Positions 23,046 to 47,499 of a DNA stretch of 64,000 nt are shown here, piece by piece (positions within the stretch are counted from its first letter, which is position 1; each line of letters opens with the position of its first letter). A model generated the notes under the pieces. The model saw only the letters and a program-made list of their open reading frames with translations. It was not told where the DNA came from and made no database searches. The position numbers and the translations under genes are program-made. The stretch is from Ciona savignyi (taxonomy: Eukaryota; Chordata; Ascidiacea; Phlebobranchia; Cionidae), in assembly GCA_000149265.1 (NCBI GenBank), contig CH001352.1:249629-313628 (forward strand), written 5' to 3'.

Positions 23046-25194
23046 ATGCAGCAAGTATTACTTGTGTTACTGACTCTTCTGACGATTCAAGCTTTTCAAG
23101 TCAAGGTAGTATATCAACACTTACATAACATGCTTTTATAAGGATAGAATATTCATGTTTATCCCTGTGAATGGGAAAACGTAAGGGGCGTAAACACATG
23201 AGAAATTGTCAGATCATCGTCGGATTACAGGAGCTAGGGTGTTGCGTATGATTGAGACGTTCCTTTCAATTCGGTGGAGCTCATTAATCTGACGGATTTT
23301 GTTAACAGGGTTTAATCTCAGTAACCCACTTTGTATTTTGTGTAAATGTGTCACTGTAAGCGAAATGTGTGCTCAAATACGTGTAACAACCACAAAATAC
23401 GGATTCAGTTTCATCCGTTTTTTTTATAGGCGACGTGCAGATTTCGCGGTACTTACTACCGAACTAACCAACATTGGGAGTTCGAGGCTGGATCAAAAAT
23501 GTTCGAATGTGTCTGCCAAGCTTCGGGGATTCCCCAATGTGACTGGGCCGTTACTCGAGGTAGGCTAATAGAGGTTTCCTTTACTGGCAGGAAGGGATGG
23601 GGCATAGGAAGTATGTAAATTTTAGAGGAGATCTCAGGTAAACAGGATTATTGTATGTTGTTTAATGATTATGTGTGTATTTCAGAGGAAAATTTAGTTA
23701 ACATTGTTAAGTTAACTAAATATGAAGCATGTCTTAGTAAATTTTAGTACGATGCCATTAAAAATATTCTTAAATACGTTTGGCAATTTCATAATTCAAT
23801 AGTGTGCATACGTGACTGAAAAAAAAACTATCGGGTAACCTATGAATTTTCCATACTGGCGAAAGACAGCTCGAAATTTTCATTATAATTAAATATTGTG
23901 CATACGCGACTAAACAAATTATTGCGTAATCTAGCAATTTTCATGACGGAAGACCGCTCATAATGTTAACTGTAATTTCAAATAGGACAACACTGCCGTG
24001 CCCCCAATCTAACCTATTTGTGCATTGTCACAGCCCGCCCGCGTTGCATTGATAGAACGTCACGGATTTCCCGACAACTTGGCGAATCCTGGGAAATTCG
24101 CCGAAACAACCGAACGCTTGATTGTATGTGTAATCAAAACCCGTTAAGCCGAAATTACCAAATTTCCTGTTCAGGAAAAAGTAAGTTATTAGTACAGAGT
24201 TGTGTAAATTGCTTTTAACGCTACATAACCACAGATCGTTGTCACCAAAATGGCGTCTCCAGGCGCAAAGGTGACTCTTGGAAGTACAATGACATCACAG
24301 GGCTCATTATGAGCTGCCAGTGTTTCGGAATGGAGAAAGTGACCTGTCACGCCACCGTGCGGAAAGACATACCTCGTCCAACGTTGGACGCCCAATGGGT
24401 CAACAACTACATCGTGTACGGGAACGTATTACTGCGGCCGAGCCTGGCAACACTACAAGCTTGCGACAACGGACATAAGGTAAGTACAGGGTGGGTATTT
24501 TACCTCCCAATGGGAATGGGATAACCAATGGGGTCAATACGGACAATCGTCAGATCATCTCGCGCCCACCGTTGGGTTACCGGAGCTATTGCAGTGTGTT
24601 GTGTACGATTTACACGTTCCTTCAATTTGGTAGAACCCATCAATCCGCTGGGTTCAGGAAATTCAGTTTAGTGCCTTGCTCAAGGACACAACCGACTAGC
24701 TAACGACCAGTTCAGAACCTGCAACCTTTCGATTGAAAGGCTTCGCACTAAACTACCAGACTAATTGGTAGGTAAGTTAAAAGGTTGGTTATTTTACATC
24801 CCAACCTTACATTGTCTTTATCACCGCATGCATATAGGTAGTAAGTAGCGGGCATACATGGAATCAAACCAGAGATGTTACGGATAGACAATACACAATA
24901 GAAAGATGCGTGTGTCGGGATGCTATTATTCAATGCGACCCAGTCACCATTACAAGGCGAAGCGGTGGGTAGATTTATCCCTTATGTCGAAACAGAAGAT
25001 TCAATTGTTGTGTCACAGAACCCCATTGTTTAACGGAAGACGGGGAGGTTATCGATGTCGGACAATCCTGGATTAAAGTTCACCAGTCGTTCGCAAACAT
25101 TAGGTGGCGCTGTGTGTGCTTATCACACGGAGAACGAAACTGCCGGGATATAGGTGAGTGCGTGTGTGCGTGTGTGCGTGTTGTGTGTGTGTGT

Positions 25195-25227
<33 letters not shown>

Positions 25228-27120
25228 CGTGTGTGTATGTCTATATTTGCGTATGTGTGTGTGTCTATGTTTGCTTGTGTGTATGTATGAATGTGTGTTG
25301 CACGATTTGAGTTATAAATGTTCACATTTATTTTTTTTACCCAGCTTAGTTTTAAACTCATTATCAGCTTGTTCCTAGGTTCATTTTTTTGTATATAATT
25401 CGATTTATTATTTAGTTTTAGTTTAATTTTTTGCTCCCTTATTACACTAAAGAAGAATGGCTTTGCGTATCTGTCGCGTTAACTATTCGGCCACACGACC
25501 GTACCATTTTGTCATGTTACATCGAGGTTTCTGCCCGACTCCCACACCGCCCACCAACGGCGCTATAGTTTGCGTTGCTGCTGGAGACGCTGGGCCAGGA
25601 CAAACTATATTTTGCAAACCCATGTGCCTTCAGGTAAATTTGTTTCACTGAAAAGTTATTTTACCAAGCCAAATTTGAATCTATGATGGGCTTATCACCG
25701 ATTTTGTATGTCACCGTTATTTTGTGTAAATAGCGTTTTTGTGTATAGCTTGTCACCGTTTAGTATATATTCTATATATATCGGTCGCGTAAACCTTTTG
25801 GCGACATGTCCGGAAACAAATCCCGCTTCTACTGACAGAAAAACATCACCTTTTGCTGTTGTTTGAGATAAACATAGCCGCACACGCCTGTTTAAGTAAT
25901 TGTTATTTATCCGCTTTTGCCGCGTGTTAGACCTAAGTTGCCGCAATTTAGGTATGGTACATTTGTCATGCAGTTAAACGTATATAACATTTGACTTTTC
26001 TGTATTTTGTTGTGATTATAACTTGTTTTTCTTGTTTAAACCTAAGCTCTTAACAGTGTATATTAAACCTTAATAATTGAGGATACGATGCCTTGTAACT
26101 GAATTTTTTCTGTTTTTTTTAGAATTTTGATTTCCACAATCGACGTCGTTACTACCGCGTTTGGGAAGTCTGTAGTCACGTGACCTCTCACAGATGGTCA
26201 GGTGGTTACGCGGAAGATCCGCTTTTATTAGCGAAGTGCACGAGTAAGCTTTAGTGTGTCATTACCAGTCTAAAGATGTCGTTTTTTTATCAATTCTAAC
26301 ATACGCTTATATCAATGTTAACAAATTAATTCTAACATATCATTTTTAACATATCTATTTTTATCATTTCTAACACATTGTTTTCCGATTTTACCAACTC
26401 TTTTCTAACATATGTTTACCACTTTAACATATCAATTATTCATATTAGGGCCCCGAGCTCCATTAAGAGGTGGACGACAGTCATTATACTTGCAAACAGA
26501 CGATTGTTCAAGTCTAACTCGCGATCAAATCTACAACGTATGTTTTGTCAATAAATACCAATCATTTATAAAGTTACGATAGAAAAAAATATGCATTTTT
26601 GCAGAACTTTCGGGTATTTTTAGCCATCTTCGGTGCAATCACAGATCAATACCCGGAAGTCTGTANNNNNNNNNNNNNNNNNNNNNNNNNNNNNNNNNNN
26701 NNNNNNNNNNNNNNNNNNNNNNNNNNNNNNNNNNNNNNNNNNNNNNNNNNNNNNNNNNNNNNNNNCTCGTGTTGGTAATAATTATTTATCCGCTGCTGAT
26801 GCTATTTATTTGTGGACATTTGCTTTTCGGTTTAAATGTAGTAGTTGATTGTTTTTATATTATAATTATATTACGTTTCCTTTTGTTTTAGATGTGGCGC
26901 TTACCAGTCAATTAAACCTTTATAAATAAGGAATACAACAAATATATATATATATATTGCGTCTTCCATCAGCTAATTAGCCCCAGATTCCTAAATCTAC
27001 TTATTTCAGATCGAGCAAAGCTTTATCCGCTCACTGCACCATCGGGCTTTGTGTGGCAACAAATGTCGAGCTATCTCTGTCCGGTGTGGAGACCGGTCTC
27101 CTATTGACGGGCCCGAATAA
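23046..27120 (+). CDS. Secreted protein with five fibronectin type I domains and a novel Cys-rich C-terminus (gap-interrupted)
   Basis: Exons: 23046-23105 (signal peptide MQQVLLVLLTLLTIQAFQ), 23430-23559, 24034-24180, 24235-24479, 24838-24964, 25019-25153, 25527-25633, 26123-26243, 26449-26537, 26605 into the gap at 26666; a likely last exon is 27010-27120. Exons 2-6 encode five FN1 modules, each with the C...G..W...C.C...C pattern (for example CVCQASGIPQC, CMCNQNPLSRNYQISC, CQCFGMEKVTC, CVCRDAIIQC, CVCLSHGERNC). This resembles the five-FN1 N-terminal block of fibronectin. Phase matching supports exons 1-9. Then comes a Cys-rich stretch (FCPTPTPPTNGAIVC; VWEVCSHVTSHRWSGGY) that only loosely recalls sushi domains. 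No FN2 or FN3 module is visible. The final exon's frame (ending CGDRSPIDGPE) is inferred; its stop overlaps an AATAAA. Confidence 0.8.
23139..23300 (-). repeat. SINE-A copy, 3' half, in FN1-gene intron 1
   Basis: 'ggatagaatattcatgttta' to 'ctcattaatctgacgg'. The middle part, just before the acacaac block, carries a small deletion. Confidence 0.65.
24489..24770 (-). repeat. Nearly complete SINE-A copy
   Basis: Covers everything from the 'aatgggaatgggataacc' end to the head 'actaccagactaattgg'. It starts about 10 bases after the donor of the exon ending at 24479, splitting the fourth FN1 module's intron. Confidence 0.75.
25154..25290. repeat. (GT)n microsatellite starting at a splice donor
   Basis: Imperfect GT/GC-GT run following gtgagtgcgtgtgtg. 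The first GT of the run is the splice donor of the exon ending at 25153 in the FN1 gene. Confidence 0.85.
25445..25815 (-). repeat. Two SINE-B relatives flanking an FN1-gene exon
   Basis: One copy (25445-25510) ends 'actattcggccacacgaccg' about 16 bases before the exon at 25527. The other (25665-25815) begins 32 bases after the exon ends and has the 'tgaatctatgatgggcttat' core. Confidence 0.5.
26666..26765. other. Assembly gap (100 N) inside the FN1 gene
   Basis: It cuts the exon that begins at 26605, so the C-terminal part of the FN1 protein is incomplete here. Confidence 0.99.
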
Positions 27121-27121
27121 A
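27116..27121 (+). terminator. AATAAA overlapping the presumed stop of the FN1 gene
   Basis: The sequence gaataaatcc contains both the TAA stop of one frame of the last exon and a canonical polyadenylation signal. This would give a very short 3' UTR. The frame choice is uncertain. Confidence 0.4.
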
Positions 27122-27635
27122 TCCAACCAGTGATTATTGCCACCGCTATGCAGTACATCATATCACTCTGTAATTCATTTTACCTTCTGACCCTTACTAA
27201 TTTTTAATTGGGTCTCTTCTGCAGGATGGATTACCTTGGTCCTTGTTAGTACGCGTTTTTACTTGTATATTCACAAACTGCCTCGAGTTTTATCTACTAC
27301 CACGCTATTTGAAAACATGCGGTATCAGACCATAAAATGTGTCCATCCGGCGTATTGCTGTATAACTTTATAATTTTTAGCAACTTTATTTGTTTAATAA
27401 TGTTTAAAGCGCTGAATTTCAACCAGTACCATGGAAATAATGCAAGATGTCCGTGTTTTTGAAAGGAAACGTGTTAGGGCGAAGTCGCGCCACCGTGAAG
27501 AAAACAATAAAAATCAATCATGTCTGACTCTTGGATATTGAATCGAATTTCTTTGGAGCCTCGTTACCACAATCAACGTCCGACCCTTGCAACTCTCTTT
27601 TAATTGCGCCGTGGCAACAATCATGGATTGTTACG
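27121..27635. other. Intergenic, convergent FN1 gene and corin-like gene
   Basis: AT-rich. Plus-strand TTTATT near 27386 reads as AATAAA on the minus strand and could end the corin-like transcript about 250 bases after its stop. Nothing else was recognised. Confidence 0.45.
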
Positions 27636-40835
<13,200 letters not shown>

Positions 40836-43607
40836 CTGCACTTGACTGCGTGTTATGCGATCAGCAAATCGGCATGTCCGTTATCATGACAAAACCACTT
40901 GCGCTTTTGATTTCTACGTGCCAGCGATATGCAAAGTAATTTAAACCACACACGGCACATATAGTTGAACCGTTATTAAAATATTAAGCAAAGCCTACAT
41001 ATAAGACCAAAATGATTTATTTCCAAAACAACAAAATGGATTTTTCGGTAGAATATATTTTTTAAGCTATATAAAAACGATGGATTAAGTAAATGTTGCA
41101 TATTATCACGTATATAAAACGTTATTTTATACATAAACGATCAAATCGATAAATGCGCTACAAAATTATCAAATATGATCTCCGGCCAACAAAAGAAAAA
41201 AAATAAAGTCAATAATTAATATTGATAAATGTATAAAATGAAAAAGTAGACTTAGCTGACATTATTTGGGAAGAGATCCTCATATTACCTATTATACCAC
41301 AGGTAGTGCATATTCGGATCAATCAATATAATTTCAGGTTAAGAATATTAAGCCACTTGTAAGCGTCAAGCTCCCTAACATGGTAAGTGCAGTATGATTC
41401 ACGACCGTCTAAGCCACCACGGCGACCAAGGTTTCCATTAAATTTTAGGCAAACTTAATTTCTGGATCGATAGTTTAGCTTTGGAACAAGTCACGAGAAT
41501 AAATTCAAGCGAAAAGTCAAGTTGCCAAAAAAACACACTTTCAAGAAGCCGATTTCTACTTCGGAATTTAAATTTTCAATGAAAAATAATGGCGACTCAA
41601 AATTTTGCGAAAATCAAATCAATCTTGAATTAAAATATAATTGAGAATTATGAAGTTTTTAGTATTATCTGTCTGAACTAGACAGCGAAAATAAACAGAT
41701 CTATCTGTTACATAAAGTTAATCTTCACAATCGAACTAAATGAACTGGTCAGAACGCGGTCAATGAATTTCACGCTTAAGAAAACATACAGGTTGATTGT
41801 GATTGATCCATTTCTACTGATGTTGCTTAAATTGTATCCGTTTCTTTAAAAATCTATATCTTATGTTCACTTTTTAATATCTAGAGCAAGATCTGAAAAA
41901 CGATAAAAGATATATGATATATATGCGGAGACAGGTTAAGTCATTTTAATACGTCCTGAAATACCTTGCTGGAAAAAGATCTGCATTTTACATGACATTC
42001 TTTCGGGTAATTCTATATGGTAATTATTTTAGTTGCATAAAAATAAACTTCCTTGAAAAGTATGCAACCTTTTTTATTATTTCCTATTTTATCACATCTG
42101 ACTTAACCTAACATAAATATGTCCGTCTTCTGTCACAATGTCTACCGGGTTTGTTGTGGGTAATAACATATAACCGCTGTCGTATATAAACCAACTTATA
42201 ACTTCTGCTGCATTCAGTGATTAACTCTCCCTGGGAAGTGCACTTCAGTGGGATGCGGCGTTCAATCTGACAAAAGAAAAGCGACTCCATTAGCTTTATG
42301 CTTCTTTACAACGTCTCCCGAGACTTCTATTAATTACGTCGCTTAGTTACACTTGCAAAGTCACGGGTTTTTGTTTGTCGCTGAAGACACAGAATTCCGG
42401 GACAAGCGTGGTGCGATCGATCGCATAATCGAGGGGGCTTACCAACAGCAGTGTCTTCTACTCTAATGGAGTGAAATTTGCGCGACAGAAAACCGATCAT
42501 TTCCTGGTTTCGCTTTAAATCGTTGTCATAGAAAACAAACAGCAATTGAAAATAACAAGCTTTAGGTTGACAAGATTAAAAACCTTCAAATCGAGCATGA
42601 AATTTAAATTATATTTTCTCTCGACAAGGCAGAAACAAAACACCATAAAATATTGGAAATTGAATTTAAATTTTCAAATTGTATATTAAGTTAATCTACC
42701 ACAGTAACAAAATTTAACAGTTAGCCTATGTGGACAAATTTGAAATATTCAGTTTTTAAACTTTTCAACACAGGCCACATGACGATTGCCTATATAATAG
42801 CCTAACTGCAATTACGTAAAACATATCAAAGTTAAGTGAAATACATTCTATTCCAAATAGCTTAATGGTAAATTACTGCATTTTCGATAAAGTGCAATCC
42901 CACACATCGAATTAGCTATATTTAAGGACTAGGCTATTATTATTTAGTTGGCCTATTAGGCTACCCAGTCTGTCAAAATGTGGTAGATAATGTAAATAAA
43001 ATTGTAAATAAATAGTCTAAATAACCAATAATTCGATTAGCGAGTACCTAAAATTATTTTATTTTGTTACCTGTTCTGCCATTCAAACCACCAATATTTC
43101 TATCAACGGATAAAAAGAGAATATTATACTGCAAGAATATACTTATATTATTAATTTATTAAATAAAGCAATTGTTGCTTTTCTATGTGGCATTTGGATA
43201 TTATTCTTACTCACATACAATCAATTCAGACAACCCCCTTTGAAATATATAAATTAAAACAGCGCTACTCCTTGACTGGCGGTCACGTGACCCACACGTT
43301 CTTTTTGACCCATCGTTGTTGGTAAGTGTACAATATATGTTATTTTACGTACAATTTGCCATATTTGTAATTTATTTATATAAATTACGTTTATAACAGC
43401 TCCACATTATGTTACCTGTAATTAATCGAAAACGCGTTACTCGTAAATTCATTTGATGCATGTTTTTACGCTCTATTTTAAGTTCCAGTTAAACGTTTTC
43501 ATCTTCACGTTATTCCACTCACTTCATTTGACAACATTAGGTTAAAACAGTAAAACGTTGATCTTTAATAACATTCTTCGTTCTGTTGTGTTTATACCAC
43601 AAAAGTG
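40836..43607. other. AT-rich intergenic region between divergent corin-like gene and RPAP2
   Basis: 2.8 kb with no SINE or TIR element seen. Minus-strand frames at 42108-42290 and 42330-42545 have splice-like ends (donor after gctgttg, acceptor ttttgtcag), but the phases clash and no family is recognised. Both divergent promoters should lie here. Confidence 0.4.
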
Positions 43608-44945
43608 ATGACAGACAATATTAACCACAACAAACAGGAACGTGACAAAGTATTGATAGATTCTAGAAAGAAGCTTTTGGCTGAAAAGAGAGCACATGCT
43701 ATTGTGGAAAAATTGCTTGAAAACGACATTTCTGAAGATTTTTTCTTGAAATCAGTTTATTATCTTAGTGTAGAAAAATATGCGGATGTGGTAGAGGAAA
43801 GATTGATCTCTAAACAGTGTGGTTACGCTGTTTGTCGGAAGAAACTCGAAAACATCCCGAAACAGCAGTTCAAGATCTCTAGAAATGTGGTTTATGACAT
43901 CACAGAGAGGAAGAAATTTTGCAGCAACATTTGCTACAAACGTTCCAAGTTCATTGAGGAACAAATTCCAACTTATCCACTTTGGCTACGTGAAACCGAC
44001 GGAAAAACCAGGATTTCAGCTTTGCAAAGTGACACTGGACTACAAGGGGAGAAGGTTGATTTATTGAACTTTGTAACTCCGGATGAATCAAAGGACGAAT
44101 CAGAAATGAATGAACAGGATTATACAGATATGAACGCTTCATGTAGTGTTGAGCATTATGAAGAAAAATTCACAAAACACGCAAATCCAAAGCGTCAAGC
44201 GCGATCCCGCCAAACAGACCAAGTGGATTTAGATGAAGTAGTTGGCGTGTTTGGGGAATGGGTCACGGTAAAATCTCTGATGAACCTCAACTTACTTCCA
44301 AAGGATGGAGATGTTGAAGACACAGTTGGTGATGATGAAAGAAGAAGAGCTGCCAAAATGAAGTTGCTTGAAGAAAGAATGAACAAAATCGTGGTTGGCA
44401 AAGATGACAACAAGAAAAAAACAGAGCCAAGTTTTGAGGAAATTAATCAATATACTTATAAAGTTGAGAATTATTTTCAAGGGCAGTACACACCGTTTGA
44501 AGAAGATGCTGTAAAGGAGAAGCCAGCTAAGAAAGAAGAAAAAGAAACATCAGATTTTACACAGCCTACTGTCCCAAATGTTGATTCAAAGAATCAGATT
44601 GTTATAAGGAGACAAATTCTGCTGAAAAAAATATCCAGCTCCCTCAACAATATTGCGCCGGTGTTACATAACCCTTCAATTGTTCAAGATATTCGTGGAT
44701 TAATTGGAACGTTCAACTTAACAAGCACAAACCTTGTGTTAAAATCAAACCAACTTTCAGTCATTGTAGTAATGGTACTCGATCTCTTGCAAAGAGTTGA
44801 ACATCATTCTAACTTTACTGTTCCTGAATCAGTTGGGGAATTTCTAAAAACTGTGAATATCGAAATTACAGACATCCAATCCGCGGTTGCTCATGTTATC
44901 GAAAAACTAATTTCCAAACCATTGTGTTCTTCACCTGTTTCATAA
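43608..44945 (+). CDS. RPAP2: RNA polymerase II-associated protein 2 (Rtr1-type CTD phosphatase)
   Basis: Single exon, 445 aa from ATG 43608 (a GTG lies directly upstream in frame). Residues about 70-130 form the RPAP2/Rtr1 zinc-finger domain: CGYAVCRKKL, KISRNVVYDITERKKFC, CSNICYKRSKFIEEQI. RPAP2/Rtr1 proteins bind RNA polymerase II, act on Ser5-phosphorylated CTD and aid nuclear import of the polymerase. After the finger there is an acidic, Lys-rich middle and a helical C-terminus (about 330-445) without a known name. Human RPAP2 is about 612 aa and multi-exon, so this copy is shorter and intronless. It is the second intronless RNA polymerase II-related gene in the window. No canonical polyadenylation signal is visible before the gap-containing repeat that follows. 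Confidence 0.93.
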   Translation: MTDNINHNKQERDKVLIDSRKKLLAEKRAHAIVEKLLENDISEDFFLKSVYYLSVEKYADVVEERLISKQCGYAVCRKKLENIPKQQFKISRNVVYDITERKKFCSNICYKRSKFIEEQIPTYPLWLRETDGKTRISALQSDTGLQGEKVDLLNFVTPDESKDESEMNEQDYTDMNASCSVEHYEEKFTKHANPKRQARSRQTDQVDLDEVVGVFGEWVTVKSLMNLNLLPKDGDVEDTVGDDERRRAAKMKLLEERMNKIVVGKDDNKKKTEPSFEEINQYTYKVENYFQGQYTPFEEDAVKEKPAKKEEKETSDFTQPTVPNVDSKNQIVIRRQILLKKISSSLNNIAPVLHNPSIVQDIRGLIGTFNLTSTNLVLKSNQLSVIVVMVLDLLQRVEHHSNFTVPESVGEFLKTVNIEITDIQSAVAHVIEKLISKPLCSSPVS

Positions 44946-44980
44946 TTTATTTGTCGCAATCATTTTGTTAATATATTTAG

Positions 44981-45292
44981 GGGAAGGCTAAATGGAGGAA
45001 AAGCGGGAAGGAGGGAAAACTGTTCACCAAAACTTTGGAAATTAATTTATCTTTTTCCTTAACACTAATCTCCACCCCAGAACTAACCCTAACTCTAACC
45101 CNNNNNNNNNNNNNNNNNNNNNNNNNNNNNNNNNNNNNNNNNNNNNNNNNNNNNNNNNNNNNNNNNNNNNNNNNNNNNNNNNNNNNNNNNNNNNNNNNNN
45201 NAACCCCATGTTTAAAATTAATTCGAATGCCCTAATATTCAATTTAGTGTGCAGTTTTCCCTCCTTCCCGCTTTCCCTCCTTTTAGTTTTTT
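44981..45292. mobile_element. GGAGGGA-terminal inverted-repeat element, copy 4 (contains a gap)
   Basis: Left: ctaaatggaggaaaagcggg, then aaggagggaaaactgttcac. Right: gtgcagttttccctccttcc, then cgctttccctccttttag. These are the clearest inverted termini of the family, about 35 bases long. The interior next to the gap reads ctaaccctaactctaaccc. Confidence 0.8.
45102..45201. other. Assembly gap (100 N)
   Basis: Falls in the interior of the inverted-repeat element, upstream of RPL21. A 5' UTR exon or promoter of RPL21 could be affected. Confidence 0.99.
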
Positions 45293-45364
45293 CCTATATT
45301 TATTATAAACTTTTTATATGGTATTAAAAATGGTAATTATAATGCGTGTATATATATGTTCCAG

Positions 45365-45378
45365 AAAAAATCTGAAAA
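45365..45378 (+). other. 5' UTR fragment after a 3' splice acceptor, RPL21
   Basis: tatatgttccag ends 14 bases before the ATG. It indicates either an upstream noncoding exon or a trans-splice acceptor, as used by many tunicate transcripts. Confidence 0.5.
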
Positions 45379-47172
45379 ATGACGAACACAAAGGGTTATC
45401 GCCGCGGTACGCGGTACATGTTCTCCAAGAAGTTCCGCACACGTGGGATGATTGGATTAACAAAGTACCTCACGGTTTACAAGAAAGGGGACATCGTCGA
45501 CATTAAGGGAGATGGTGCTGTACAAAAGGTGAATTAGTTTGGTTCAGTCCTTGAACTACCATAAAGCATTGAGAAAAACGTATCATAGCCAATTAAAAGA
45601 ATTGAAAAATATGACAAATTAACATTTATTTAGAGATGGAGGAATTATAATTTTACTTTCCATTAATTTAGGAAAATCCATCTAGTTATTTTTTCAACAT
45701 GTTTACACCCTTTTTGTGTTTAGTTTTTGCTATTGTTATGACGGCACAATTTCGGTATTTACGTTTTAGTAAGAGATATTTATGTTTTATCCTTCGAATA
45801 GAATAATGCAAGGGTTGCTATCATACGAACTGTCGGGTTAATGCAAAGCTATTGCAGTGTGTTGTGTATGATTAAGTCATTCTTAACCTTTAGTTTAACC
45901 TTATTAATCCACTAGGTTAACACAATACCTGTTAATCCCCTTTACCAATGACACAGCCGACTAGCTTGCCATGAGTTTCGTACCTGCAATCATTCAACTG
46001 AAAGGTGATATACTAAGCCACCAATCTATTTGTATTTGTGTAGGGCATGCCGCACAAAGTGTATCATGGCAAGACCGGCCGAGTTTTCAACGTCACAAAA
46101 CACGCCGTTGGAGTCATAGTCAACAAACAAGTCAAGTAAGAGATTTTAAAGTTTTCTGCCTTTCCCATTTTATAACATTCTACCTTTCCCATTTTGTAAC
46201 ATTCTACCTTTCCCATTTTGTATCATGCTCCCAATTTGCAGAGGTAAAATCCTGGCGAAAAGAATTAACGTGCGAATTGAGCATGTCAAGCATTCCAAGT
46301 CTCGAATCTCTTTCTTGGAGCGTGTCCATGAGAATGAGAGGAAACGTGCGATCGCCAAGGAGACTGGTGTTCATTGCAACCTTAAACGCCAGGTCAGTTG
46401 CAATGAAATGAACCTTAAAATTATATTGATCGTGTTGCTTTTAGTTTTATGTTGATACAATTTGAGTTAAAAATATTAAGAACTTCACTGTTGCAGCAAA
46501 AAGTTATCTATCAAAAGGGCATATTTAGGATAGGATATTTATGTTTATCCCCGCGAATTGCAAAACCAAGGGGGTTAAAACACGGGCAATCGTCAGATCA
46601 CCTCTTTTATTCAATTGGTAGAACCCATAATTCCACTGGGTTCAAGCAATGTCCGTTAAATGGCTTGCACAAGGACACAACTGACAAACTAGTGACCAGT
46701 TTTGCCCCTGCAACCCTTCGGCTGAAACCTTAAAGGCGAGGCACTTTGCAAGCATCACCTGAACCGACTTTTTTTCTTACTAAAATTAAATAGGGAACGA
46801 TAACAATCATATACAACTCACTATTTTATTTCTTTATCTTATAATCAATTCAGCATGCTAACTGTTAGAAAGCAAATAGGTTAGGCCTATTCAGTTAATC
46901 GTTTCTCTGCAGTTGGTGTTTTGTCTGACAGTCCTCCAAATCCGTTTGTTAAGTCAACGGCAAAAAAAAGCCGTGGGTAATCGCATAAACATAAAAGCCT
47001 GTCAGTTAAAAGTTACGCTTCCCTGAAATCAACCCAACTCCATGCCTTCCATGCTTAGTCACTAACAATTCTTCTTTCACAGCCGAAACAACCTCGTCTT
47101 GGTCACTTTGTAAGATCACATGGTGTGGAGCCAGAATTGGTGGAACCAGTGCCATGGAAGTTTATCGCATAA
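45379..47172 (+). CDS. RPL21: 60S ribosomal protein L21 (eL21)
   Basis: Four exons: 45379-45528, 46044-46135, 46242-46392, 47083-47172; 160 aa, the same length as human. It begins [20 protein letters not shown], contains [11 protein letters not shown] and [12 protein letters not shown], and ends [11 protein letters not shown] component of the large ribosomal subunit. Intron 1 carries a reversed SINE-A (about 45832-46025) and intron 3 another (46525-46745). The introns of this gene host snoRNAs in vertebrates; no convincing C/D or H/ACA boxes were found here. Confidence 0.98.
45832..46025 (-). repeat. SINE-A copy in RPL21 intron 1
   Basis: 'tcgggttaatgcaaagctat' to 'aaaggtgatatactaagcca'. It ends about 15 bases before exon 2. 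Confidence 0.65.
46525..46745 (-). repeat. SINE-A copy in RPL21 intron 3
   Basis: 'aggataggatatttatgttt' to 'gaaaccttaaaggcgaggca', with the acacaac block deleted. Confidence 0.7.
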
Positions 47173-47237
47173 ACTGGTCATTTCAATACACCAGTTTCGC
47201 ATTCAGCTGTTTTTGCTTTATTTAAAAAAAAAATTGC

Positions 47238-47462
47238 ACCTTAGGCATATCGAAACCGGTTGCTAGCTAGTCGGCTGTGTCCTTTGGGAAGGCACTTAAA
47301 GGATATTGACTGAATTCAGCTGATAAATGGGTTCTACCACATTGAAGGAACGTGTGAATCCTACACCACACACTGCAATAGCTCTGGTGATCAAACGATT
47401 GTCCGTGTTTTAACCTTCTTGGTTTTCCCATTCACGGGAATAAACCTGAATATCCTATCCTT
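47238..47462 (+). repeat. SINE-A copy (B-box region onward)
   Basis: Starts about 65 bases after the RPL21 stop with 'cgaaaccggttgctagctag' and ends 'aacctgaatatcctatcc'. It may lie in the RPL21 3' flank. Confidence 0.7.
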
Positions 47463-47499
47463 AATGTTTTATCTATGAATGAGCAAAACTCAATCAGCG

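Noticed and set aside
25080-25378. Open frames on both strands over the GT repeat
   Set aside because: Low-complexity His/Thr or Cys/Val translations of a microsatellite.
42108-42545. Possible two-exon minus-strand gene upstream of the corin-like gene
   Set aside because: Splice-like signals exist, but joining them gives an immediate stop, and neither piece resembles a known protein.
45080-45240. ctaaccctaactctaaccc next to a gap suggesting a telomere or interstitial telomere
   Set aside because: The tract is the interior of an inverted-repeat element whose other copies carry the same sequence, and genes continue on both sides.
46393-47082. snoRNA in RPL21 introns, as in vertebrates
   Set aside because: No paired C/D boxes or convincing H/ACA double hairpin could be recognised by eye. 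A covariance-model search would decide.
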